Below, in pieces: positions 1-9,900 of a DNA stretch of 64,000 nt (its first letter is position 1; each line of letters begins with the position of its first letter). The notes beneath the pieces are model-generated. The model made no database searches and was not told where the DNA came from. It saw nothing but the letters and a program-made list of their open reading frames with translations. A program made the position numbers and the translations under genes. Source of the stretch: CAYVQA01 sp045119035 (lineage in GTDB: Bacteria > Bacillota_I > Bacilli_A > ML615J-28 > CAG-313); assembly GCA_045119035.1 (NCBI GenBank), contig JBGVCU010000057.1:102229-166228 (forward strand), read 5' to 3'.

Positions 1-2
1 GA

Positions 3-443
3 GAAATGCAAAAATTATTAGATATTGCTCATCACTTATTCTTACCTATCTTAGTAAGTGTCTTACTTTCAATTGGTGGATTAATGAGATATACAAGAAC
101 AAATATGTTAGAAGTTTTAAATGCAGATTATATTCGTACAGCAAGAGCTAAAGGTTTATCTGAAAAAACTGTTATTTATAAACATGCATTTAGAAATACA
201 ATGATACCACTTGTTACAATGCTTGCAGGTATTTTACCGTCTTTATTTGGAGGTATGATGATTACTGAACAAGTATTTGGTATTGATGGTATTGGACGTT
301 TAGCTTATCAAGCTTTACGTGAAGGTGATATTCCATTTGTTATGGGATACAACATGTTCCTTGCGGTTCTTACTGTAATTGGTACATTACTTTCAGATAT
401 AATGTATTCAGTTGTAGACCCTAGAGTTAAATTAGGAAAGTAG
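3..443 (+). CDS. oppB: Oligopeptide ABC transporter permease OppB/DppB, C-terminal part
   Basis: This is the C-terminal part of a binding-protein-dependent inner-membrane permease; the gene runs in from beyond the left edge, and the reading frame is open to base 3. The visible part has several hydrophobic segments. It carries the EAA-loop signature of these permeases (ADYIRTARAKGLSEKTVIYK), which contacts the ATPase subunits, and a C-terminal VDPRVKL-type end usual for OppB/DppB. It is followed directly by oppC, oppD and oppF, so it belongs to a peptide or nickel importer operon; peptide is the more likely substrate. The family assignment is secure, the substrate is inferred. Confidence 0.9.
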   Translation, partial: EMQKLLDIAHHLFLPILVSVLLSIGGLMRYTRTNMLEVLNADYIRTARAKGLSEKTVIYKHAFRNTMIPLVTMLAGILPSLFGGMMITEQVFGIDGIGRLAYQALREGDIPFVMGYNMFLAVLTVIGTLLSDIMYSVVDPRVKLGK

Positions 444-452
444 GTGAATGGA

Positions 453-1505
453 ATGAATAATTTAGAAAATAAACCTACAAATAATGAAGATTTAGTAGAA
501 GATGTTAATGTAGTTGAAGAAAAAGAAACATTTAAAGAAATGAGTCCAGCAAGATTAATTTTAAGAAGATTCTTTAGATCTAAATTATCTTTTGTTGGAT
601 TAATTATGTTAGTTTTCTTATTCTTATTCTCTTTCTTAGGACCTGTTGTTTATCAAAAATGGGGTGAAACTACACAAGATGAAACACCTGTAGTTAAACA
701 AATTCCACTTGATTATACAGTTTATGATGATGATGGAAATGAAATTAAAATTACCCAAATCCTAGAACATGGTTCATTACTAAATACTCTTGCTAGTCCT
801 AGTAAAGATCATTTACTTGGAACTGACTCAGATGGGTATGATTTATTTGTTCGTTTAATGTACGGAGGAAGAATTTCTCTTACAATTGGATTTATTGTAG
901 TAATTCTTGAAACAATTATTGGAATTATTTTAGGTGGACTTGCCGGGTATTTTGGTGGTTGGGTAGACCAAATAATAATGCGTATAGTTGATATATTTAA
1001 CTGTATTCCAACACTACCAATATTACTTATAGCTTCTGCTTTAATTGATTCATGGCATTTAGATCCTGAACAAAACTTATATATCTTGATGGTAATAATA
1101 ACAATATTTAGTTGGAGTGGTATAGCACGTCTTGTAAGAGGACAAATTTTATCACTTCGAGAACAAGAATATATCGTTGCAACTGAAGTAATGGGACTTC
1201 CAACATGGCGTAGAATTTTTGTTCATTTAATTCCTAACGTAATGCCACAATTAATTGTATCAATGACATTAGGTTTAGGTAGCGTAATTTTATATGAATC
1301 TACATTAAGTTTCTTAGGACTTGGAGTTCAACCTCCTAAAGCTGCTTGGGGAACAATGATAGCTGCATCAAACAATCCAGAAATCCTTAAATACCATATG
1401 AATTTATGGCTTCCTGCTGGTATCTTAATCGTTATTGCTGTATTAGGATTTAACTTTGTAGGAGACGGTTTAAGAGATGCAATGGATCCAAAAGCAAAGA
1501 AATAG
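453..1505 (+). CDS. oppC: Oligopeptide ABC transporter permease OppC
   Basis: Second inner-membrane permease of the Opp importer. It has an N-terminal cytoplasmic stretch, a first membrane helix near residues 50-68, a periplasm-side loop, and the BPD_transp_1 domain with the EAA loop (REQEYIVATEVMGLPTWRRI) around residue 245. I choose ATG 453 because AGGTG at 442-446 stands at normal distance. The GTG at 444 lies inside that ribosome binding site. It starts within 10 bases of the oppB stop and ends just before oppD, so the genes are translationally coupled. The acidic N-terminal tail (about 30 residues) is longer than in many OppC proteins. Confidence 0.93.
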   Translation: MNNLENKPTNNEDLVEDVNVVEEKETFKEMSPARLILRRFFRSKLSFVGLIMLVFLFLFSFLGPVVYQKWGETTQDETPVVKQIPLDYTVYDDDGNEIKITQILEHGSLLNTLASPSKDHLLGTDSDGYDLFVRLMYGGRISLTIGFIVVILETIIGIILGGLAGYFGGWVDQIIMRIVDIFNCIPTLPILLIASALIDSWHLDPEQNLYILMVIITIFSWSGIARLVRGQILSLREQEYIVATEVMGLPTWRRIFVHLIPNVMPQLIVSMTLGLGSVILYESTLSFLGLGVQPPKAAWGTMIAASNNPEILKYHMNLWLPAGILIVIAVLGFNFVGDGLRDAMDPKAKK

Positions 1506-1514
1506 GTGATTAAA

Positions 1515-2678
1515 ATGGCAAATAAAAATTCACACTATATAACTGCAAAAGAATCAAGAGCTATAATCAAATACAACATTAAACAAATGAAATATTATGA
1601 AGCTCTAAAGAAAAGAAAAATAGATCCTAGTGAATATACAGTTAAAATGAAAGATGAAAATAATTTAATTGAAATTGATAATTTAAAAACTGTATTCTTC
1701 ACTGATAATGGTACTGTAATGAGTGTTAATGGTGTATCATTTGATATACCTAAAAATAAAATAATTGGAGTTGTTGGGGAATCTGGTTGTGGTAAATCAG
1801 TAACTTCACTTTCGATTATGCAACTTGTCCAAGCTCCTCAAGGTCAAGTGATTGACGGAGAAATCAGATTTAATACATCAAAGCTTGGATACGATGAAAA
1901 CAATAATAAACTTGGATATAATATTGCGAAAATGCCAACAGAAGATATGTTTAATATTCGTGGTAAAGATATTACAATGATATTCCAAGAACCAATGACA
2001 AGCTTAAATCCAGTATTTACTATTGGATATCAATTAGATGAAGTTTCTTTTGTACATAATCCTGGTATTACAAAAGAAGATGCAAAAAAACATAGCATTG
2101 AAATGTTAAATAAAGTTGGTATTTCAATGCCTGATCATGTATATAATTCATATCCTCATGAATTATCAGGTGGTATGAGACAAAGAGTTATGATAGCAAT
2201 GGCACTTGCGGGAGATACAAAATTAATCATTGCTGATGAACCAACTACTGCACTTGATGTTACTATTCAAGCTCAAATATTAGAACTATTAAAAGAAATT
2301 CAAAGAAAAGAACAATGTTCAATAATGCTTATAACACATGACTTAGGTGTTATAGCTGAAATGGCAGATTATGTTGTTGTAATGTATGCTGGGAAAGTAA
2401 TTGAAAAAGGAACTGCTCAAGAAATTTTCCATAATCCACTTCACCCATATACAATTGGTTTACAAAAGAGTAAACCGCTTATTACATCAAATTCAAATGA
2501 ACCTTTATATTCAATTCCTGGTCAAGTTCCTAATCCAATTAACTTACCTGATAATTGCTACTTTAAAGGTAGATGCACAAAATGCATTAATAAATGTAAT
2601 GGAAAATATCCAAAAGAAATTAAGGTATCTGATACTCACTATGTATCTTGTTACTTATATGATGAAAGCGAGGAATAG
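1515..2678 (+). CDS. oppD: Oligopeptide ABC transporter ATPase OppD
   Basis: ATP-binding subunit that powers peptide import. It shows Walker A (GESGCGKSVTS), the Q-loop region (MIFQEPMTSLNP), the ABC signature (LSGGMRQR) and Walker B (LIIADEPTTALD). The C-terminal oligopeptide/dipeptide extension carries Cys residues spaced as in OppD/DppD, which in homologues can bind a 4Fe-4S cluster. Compared with typical OppD there is an extra N-terminal stretch of about 50 Lys-rich residues before the ABC domain. I prefer ATG 1515 over GTG 1506 because AGGTGAT (1504-1510) is the likely ribosome binding site. It forms a pair with the oppF product encoded next. Confidence 0.93.
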   Translation: MANKNSHYITAKESRAIIKYNIKQMKYYEALKKRKIDPSEYTVKMKDENNLIEIDNLKTVFFTDNGTVMSVNGVSFDIPKNKIIGVVGESGCGKSVTSLSIMQLVQAPQGQVIDGEIRFNTSKLGYDENNNKLGYNIAKMPTEDMFNIRGKDITMIFQEPMTSLNPVFTIGYQLDEVSFVHNPGITKEDAKKHSIEMLNKVGISMPDHVYNSYPHELSGGMRQRVMIAMALAGDTKLIIADEPTTALDVTIQAQILELLKEIQRKEQCSIMLITHDLGVIAEMADYVVVMYAGKVIEKGTAQEIFHNPLHPYTIGLQKSKPLITSNSNEPLYSIPGQVPNPINLPDNCYFKGRCTKCINKCNGKYPKEIKVSDTHYVSCYLYDESEE

Positions 2679-2684
2679 TTACAT

Positions 2685-3758
2685 ATGAATAAAGAAACTA
2701 CTATCGCTAAAAATAATGATATTATCTTAGAAGTTAATAATATAAAAAAATATTTCCCAATTGAAAAAGACTTCTTTGGGAAACCTATTAGATTTTTAAA
2801 AGCTGTAGATAATGTAAGTTTTAAATTAAAAAGAGGTACTACAATCGGTGTTGTTGGTGAATCTGGTTGTGGGAAAACTACTTTAGGTAGAACAATTTTA
2901 AAATTATATGAATCAAATGGTGGAAATATTGTATTTGAAGGAAAAGATATTACTAATATTTCTAAAAAAGAAATGCAATCTTTTCGTACTGATATGCAAT
3001 TAATCTTCCAAGATCCATATTCAAGTTTACCACCAAGAATGACAATTGGAAATATTATATCTGAAGCTGTAAAAGTTCATAATATTGTTCCAAAAGAACA
3101 AGTTACTGAATATGTTTTAGATATAATGAAAAAATGTGGATTACAACCACATTATTATGATCGTTATCCTCATGAATTCTCTGGAGGACAACGTCAAAGA
3201 ATTTGTATTGCTAGAGCACTTGCGGTTAAACCAAAATTAGTTATTTGTGATGAACCAGTCAGTGCACTAGATGTTTCAATTCAAGCTCAAATTATTAATT
3301 TACTTAAAGAATTACAAATTAAAGATAATTTAACATATATCTTTATTTCTCATGATTTATCTGTTGTTAAATATATTACAGATGAAATAATGGTCATGTA
3401 TTTAGGAAACGTAATGGAGTATGGAGAAACAGATGAAATATTTGATAATCCACTACATCCATATACAAAAGCTCTATTCTCTGCTGTTCCTGCACCGGAT
3501 CCAGATATAAAGATGAATAGAATAATTTTATCAGGTGATATTCCTTCACCAGCAAATCCACCTAAGGGATGTAAATTCCATACAAGATGCGAAAAATGTA
3601 TGAATGTATGTAAATTTAAAACTCCAGAATATGTGGAAAATACTCCAAATCATTTTGTTGCTTGTCACTTATTTAACAAAGAAGTAATGGACAATTTAAA
3701 ACAATATGATGAAGAATATGAACAAATAATTTCACAAGGTGCAAAAGAAAATGCGTAA
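2685..3758 (+). CDS. oppF: Oligopeptide ABC transporter ATPase OppF
   Basis: Second ATPase subunit of the importer. It has Walker A (GESGCGKTTLG), ABC signature (FSGGQRQR), Walker B (LVICDEPVSALD) and the H-loop (ISHDLSVV). The C-terminal Cys cluster (C-x-x-C type) matches the OppF/DppF extension. It starts 6 bases after the oppD stop. Its last 8 bases overlap the start of the next small gene, which suggests that gene belongs to the same transcript. Confidence 0.93.
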   Translation: MNKETTIAKNNDIILEVNNIKKYFPIEKDFFGKPIRFLKAVDNVSFKLKRGTTIGVVGESGCGKTTLGRTILKLYESNGGNIVFEGKDITNISKKEMQSFRTDMQLIFQDPYSSLPPRMTIGNIISEAVKVHNIVPKEQVTEYVLDIMKKCGLQPHYYDRYPHEFSGGQRQRICIARALAVKPKLVICDEPVSALDVSIQAQIINLLKELQIKDNLTYIFISHDLSVVKYITDEIMVMYLGNVMEYGETDEIFDNPLHPYTKALFSAVPAPDPDIKMNRIILSGDIPSPANPPKGCKFHTRCEKCMNVCKFKTPEYVENTPNHFVACHLFNKEVMDNLKQYDEEYEQIISQGAKENA

Positions 3759-3966
3759 AAAAGAAAAATATGTAGATGATGGACATACCATTTATAATAT
3801 GGATGGTATTGACAAAAGTCGTCCAAGATCAAAAAAAATTTCATTAAGCAATAAAGAGAAAGTAGCACTAATAAAAGCATTTTTAATAAAATATATTCCA
3901 TTATTATTTGGTTTAATTTTATGTTTTACTTTAGCGATGCTATTTATATATTTTTGGCTTAATTAG
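3751..3966 (+). CDS. Small single-pass membrane protein, function unknown
   Basis: About 71 residues: a basic and polar N-terminal half (with YVDDGHTIYNMDG) and one strong membrane helix at the C-terminus (roughly residues 46-68). The start at ATG 3751 is supported by AAGGTG at 3736-3741; an in-frame GTG at 3739 is inside that site. The start overlaps the end of oppF, so it is probably co-transcribed with the importer and followed by the surface protease gene. I recognise no catalytic motif. A role as an accessory or assembly factor for Opp or for exported proteins is only a guess. Confidence 0.7.
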   Translation: MRKKEKYVDDGHTIYNMDGIDKSRPRSKKISLSNKEKVALIKAFLIKYIPLLFGLILCFTLAMLFIYFWLN

Positions 3967-3982
3967 TAAAGGAGATGTCTAG

Positions 3983-6900
3983 GTGAACAAGAAAATTTTG
4001 AGTACCTTGATTTTACTAATAAGCTTATTTGTGATTTGTTCTTGTGCAAATACTGGTGAAGTAGAAAGACAAGATTTACAAATTTTTAAAACCGATTTGC
4101 AACTTACGCAAGAACAAAAATTATCTCAAATTAAAGCAAATCACTTATTAGAAAATAAAGGTTACTTACCTAATGATGAATTAGTTATATTAATAAATTT
4201 AAATAAAAAATCACTAATTGAGACTTATAATTCTAAATATTCAGATGACATTGATAGCGTTGCTGAATATGCATTATCTCAAACTGGTAAATCTCAAGCT
4301 AGTGAAATTCGTATGGAGCAAGATGCTTTTATCGAAAAATTAAAAAGAAATAATTTAATTATTAGTGTTGAAAATACTTATAATACAATTACAAATGCAA
4401 TTGCTGTAAAAACAACATATGCTAAATTTAAAGAAATTTCAAATTTAGAAGGAGTAAATTCAGTTATTATGTCTGATACATATAACAGACCTAAAGAAAC
4501 TGAAGGAGAAGATGCATCAGCAATTGTAAATGATGTAGATATTTATGATACAGGAATTTATAAATCAGATAGTGTTGAATATACAGGAAAAGGTACAGCT
4601 GTTGCCATTTTAGACTCTGGATTTGATTGTAGTCATACTGTATTCCAACATGATTTAGATGTAGAAATGATTACATATGATGATATTAATAGTGTCTTAT
4701 CAGAAACTATGGCAAGTAGTTTATATCGTTCTGATACTCAATTAAAAACAACAGATGTATATTACAACAATAAAATTCCATTTGTATTTGATTATGCAGA
4801 TAAAGATTATGATGTATTCCCATATGATTCTAACCATGGAACTCACGTTGCTGGTATCATTGGTGGAAGCGATGATGTAATTACAGGTATTGCAGTTGAT
4901 ACTCAACTTGTACTTCTTAAAGTATTCCCAGATTTAGATTCAGGAGGTAAAACAGAAGATATTCTTGCTGCATTAGAAGATGCTGTTTTACTTGGTGTTG
5001 ATGCAATCAACATGTCACTTGGATCTTCATGTGGATTTGCTCGTGATGAAGATGGAAGTAAAGTTAATGAAGTATATGATAGAATTAATGAAAGTGGTAT
5101 TAGTTTAATTACTGCTGCAAGTAATAGTTATAGCTCTGCATTCGGTGGAGAACAAGGTAATACAAATAAAGTTACTAACCCTGATTCAGGAACAGTTGGA
5201 TCTCCATCTACATATGAAGCAGCTTTATCAGTTGCATCAATTAGTGGAACAAAATCAAGATATATGGTTGGTAATGGAAAAGATGTTGTATTCTTTAGTG
5301 AATCAAACAACATCAGTGGTAAAGAAAATAACTTCTATGAAGAACTGTATAAATCATTAAATAAAAATTCAAATGAAAAGTTTGAATTAGAATATGTTAC
5401 AATTCCTGGTGTTGGACTTGAAGTTAACTATTTAAATTTAGGTGATTTAAGTGGTAAAGTAGCTTTAGTTCAACGTGGAGATAATACATTCGAAGAAAAA
5501 GCAAGAAACGCTAAAGCAGCTGGTGCAGTAGCTTGTATTATCTACAATAACATTGAAGGTGAAATCCTAATGTCAATGGGAAAAACAGATCATATTCCTA
5601 CTATTTCTATTTCAAAAGAATTAGGTACAATTCTTGCTTCTAAACAAAGAGGTACATTAGAATTTAGTATGAGTTATCAAGCTGGACCATTTATGTCTGA
5701 TTTCTCAAGCTGGGGACCTACTCCGTCTTTAGGATTAAAACCTGAAATTACAGCACATGGTGGTAATATTAAATCATCTGTGCCAGGTGGAGGATATGAT
5801 GAACTAAGCGGAACATCAATGGCTACACCTAATCTTTGTGGTATTGTTGTTTTAATTAGACAATACTTAAAAGAAGAATATCCTAACCTTACTGTAAAAG
5901 AAATTTCAGTAATGGCTAATCAATTATTAATGTCAACAGCAGGTATTGTTTTAAATGAAGAAGGTAATCCTTATTCTCCAAGAAAACAGGGTGCTGGTCT
6001 TGCTAGTTTATATAATGCTGTAAATACAAAAGCATATATAACTGTAGACGATTGTGATAAAACAAAATTAGAATTATTAGATGATCCAACAAGAACTGGA
6101 ACATATGTAATGGAATTCAATGTTAAAAATTTAACAAACGGTTCATTAAAATATGATCTATCAGTAGTTGGTATGACAGAAAGTGTATCTGCATCAAATG
6201 AAGAATTTGTTGCTGAAAAACCACAATTATTAACTGATGATTTTACAGCTGAAGTAATTTCTGGAGGTTCATTAAATGGAAATACACTTACAATAAATGG
6301 AAATGATACATGTAAATTAAAAGTTACATATAAGTTAAATAATGAAGATAAAAATCTAATTGAAGAATTATTCCCATACGGAATGTATGTTGAAGGATTT
6401 GTTAAATTAGATGATATCAATCCAAAAACTGGTGTTGAAAAACCAGTAGATTTAAATATTCCATTCCTTGCATTCTATGGCGATTGGACACAAGCTCCAT
6501 TATTTGATAAAACTTATTATGAAGTTGAATCAGAAGCTCATAACAGCGCTATTGATTATGAGGATAAAATTAAAGCAGATTATTATGCTACAACTCCATA
6601 TGGATCATATTATTATAACTATATTATTCCACTTGGAACATATCTATATGATATTGACTTAGAAAAATATGATGCTATCCCTGCAAGTACTAATCATATT
6701 GCAATTTCTAATTACTTAGGTACAATAGATGGATTAAATGCAGTTTATGCAGGAATGTTAAGAAACTGTAAATCAATGAAATTCACTCTTACAGATAAAT
6801 CTACAGGTGAAGTCGTTTGGAGCCACATTGATTATAATGGTCAAAAAGCTTATTATGGTGGAGCTGGACAATATCCATATTATGAAGACTTAATGATTAA

Positions 6901-9900
6901 TACTGCTGAACTTGGTTTAGTAAATAATAGACAATATGAATTCAAAATGCATGGTCTACTTGATTATGGTGTAGATGGAGGAGATTCAACAAATGCTAGA
7001 AATACATTTAGTTTTGATTTCACTCTTGATGATGAAGCACCAATCTTAAAAGATGTAGAATACACAAAAGAATATGACAAAACAACAAAAGAGTATAGAT
7101 ATTATTTAACAATGACTATCTATGATAATCATTATGCTCAATCTATTACTCCATTAATCTTTACTTCATCTTCTTCATATACATTCTTAGAAGAAAATCC
7201 AATTCCAATTTATAGTGAAAAAGGTAAAGATACAAAAGTAAAATTTGAAATTACAAATTATTTAGATGAAATTTATAGTGATGCGATTATTCCTACAGCT
7301 TTAGCTTTCTCAATTGATGACTACGCGTTAAATTCAAATATCTATGTTTGTCAATTACCTGGAACTAAAGGGGATTTCAAATTCACAAAAGATGGTACAC
7401 CTGAAGGAACAGATTTAATTATTTTATCTGTTAATGAAGGTGAGGTTATTGATTTAACTCGCTATTTATCTACAACAGATTCTACAGTTGATGTAGATAA
7501 AGATTACTTAAAATACTTAGAATGGGTATCTTCTAATACAGATGTAGCCCAAGTTGATGATGGAGTAGTTGTTGGACTTAAACCTGGTCGTGTAACAATT
7601 ACTGCAAGAGAAAATTTAGATGGTAAACAAGCTGTCTTGATTTTAAATGTAAAAGAAAAAACAGAGGATTCTAAAGAACATAATAGTGGAGCTTTAGTAA
7701 ATCCAGATGTTAGTGATACTGAAATTGAAAATATTAGATTCTCATATTTTGATACAGTATTTGCTTATTCAAGAGCAGCACAAACATCACAAATTGGTTC
7801 AACTGGAGATAGAATTTTTATTTCTAGTTTACCAGGAGCATTATCAATGTATCCAGGTGAACAAATTCAACTTCATTATGAATTTGACCCATGGTATGCG
7901 GAAGATAATTATGTTGATGAAGATGGAAATTCATTAATTAAATATCGCAGTAAAAATCCAAATGTTGCAAAAGTTGATCCTGTTACAGGTCATGTTACAG
8001 CATTAAAGAAAGGTACTGCTATTATTGAATTAACTGTTGAAGGTTCAAATTTAATGGCTTCACTAAGAATTACAGTAAATAGTGAATTCGTTATTGAAAA
8101 TAGAACTCTAGTTGCTTATAAAGGACTAGGAGGAGTTGTTGAAATTCCTGATGATGAAGGTATTTTATATATTGGAGCATATGCATTCTGCTTATATGAA
8201 ACAGATAATAGTATCATCTTAACAGAAGATGATTATGATGCAAATAAAATACCAGCAATGAATACTTCAGTTACTAAAGTAATAATTCCTGATGGTGTTG
8301 AAGATATTCAAAAATATGCATTCTATAACTGTACAGGTTTAGAAGAAGTAGTTATACCTGACAGTGTAAAATTTGTTAGAGAATATTCATTCTATAACAA
8401 TACAGCTTTAAAAACAATTAACCTAGATAAAGTAGAAGTGATTGGAAGAGAAGCATTTAGATATTGTGAAAATTTAACATTAGATAAAAAAGAATTAACA
8501 AAAGCTTATGCAATTGGAAGAAATGCTTTTGAAGGATGTAATTCACTTAATGAACTAGATTTAACATCATTAAGAAACTCTGGAAAAGAAATCTTTAAAA
8601 ATTGTAAAAACTTAAAACAAGTAGTTTTATCAGATAACACAAAATTATCTTATGCGATGTTTGTAGGAAGTGGTCTTACTACTGTTGATATATATGAAAA
8701 AGTAGAAATTCCTGAATACTGTTTTGCTCTATGTTCAAACTTAGAAACAGTAAATATTCATAATAATTTAGTTGGTATTAATGAAGGAGCATTTAGTGAA
8801 TGTCCTAAATTAACAACTGTTATGATGAATGGTGAAGTAGGATATTTTGGAGAACAAATCTTCTATAATTGTCCTGCTTTAAAAACAATTAAACTTCCTA
8901 ACAATGAAATTGCTTTAGGTGGTTATAGCTTCTTTATGTGTTCGTCACTTGAAGAAGTAATCTTTGGAAGTAATACATATATTTCTGAAATAAATGGATC
9001 TATTTTCGAAGATACAAATATTTCTCGTTTTGTAGTTGATCAAAACAATCCATATTACAAAACAAGTAGCGATAATTTATTCTTATTAAATAAAGAAGGA
9101 AATACAATTATTTTTGCTTCAAAAGCTGCATCAAATGGTGATGTAGTAATCGATTCAATTTATAATAATATTGGCGATGGAGCATTTACTGGTTCAAAAA
9201 TTACAAGTTTAACAATTACTAACCCTACTACAATTATTGGAAAATATGCTTTTGCAAACTGTGAAGAATTAACAGTAGTAAATTTACCATCTACAAGTGG
9301 ATTAGTAATTAAAGAACATGCATTTAATTATACAAATTCATTAGAAGTTGTTAATAATTTAGATAAAGTATTAGTAGTTGGTGATTATGCTTTCGCTAAT
9401 TCATCAATTGATAATGTAAAAGTAGCTGAAAATGCTGAATATGGAGAAGGTGTATTCTTCCGTTCAACACTTACAACTGCTACAATTGGAGCTAACGCTT
9501 CATTTGGACTTGGAGCATTCCAAGACTGTAAATATTTAGTTACAGTTAATATGCCTCAAGCTGATGTAAAATTTGGTAGAGGATGTTTTGCAAATGATAT
9601 TCAACTTGCAAACATTGATTTATCACATGTAACAGAAATTGCTGAAGAAGCATTCTATGGCTGTGAAAAATTAGTTAGATTATTACTTGACAATGTTGAA
9701 GTAGTAGGAAATTATGCTTTCGCAGATTGTTATAGTGTGATGAGTATTTATATCCCTAAAGTTAAAGTAATAGGTGAAGGTGCCTTTGCAAGATACTCTA
9801 CAACTGGTGGAGCTCCTGCAATTTCAACTGTAACACTTCCAAATACTTTAACTACAATTAAGGATGGAGCATTCTTAGGATGTGAAAGTTTAACTGAAAT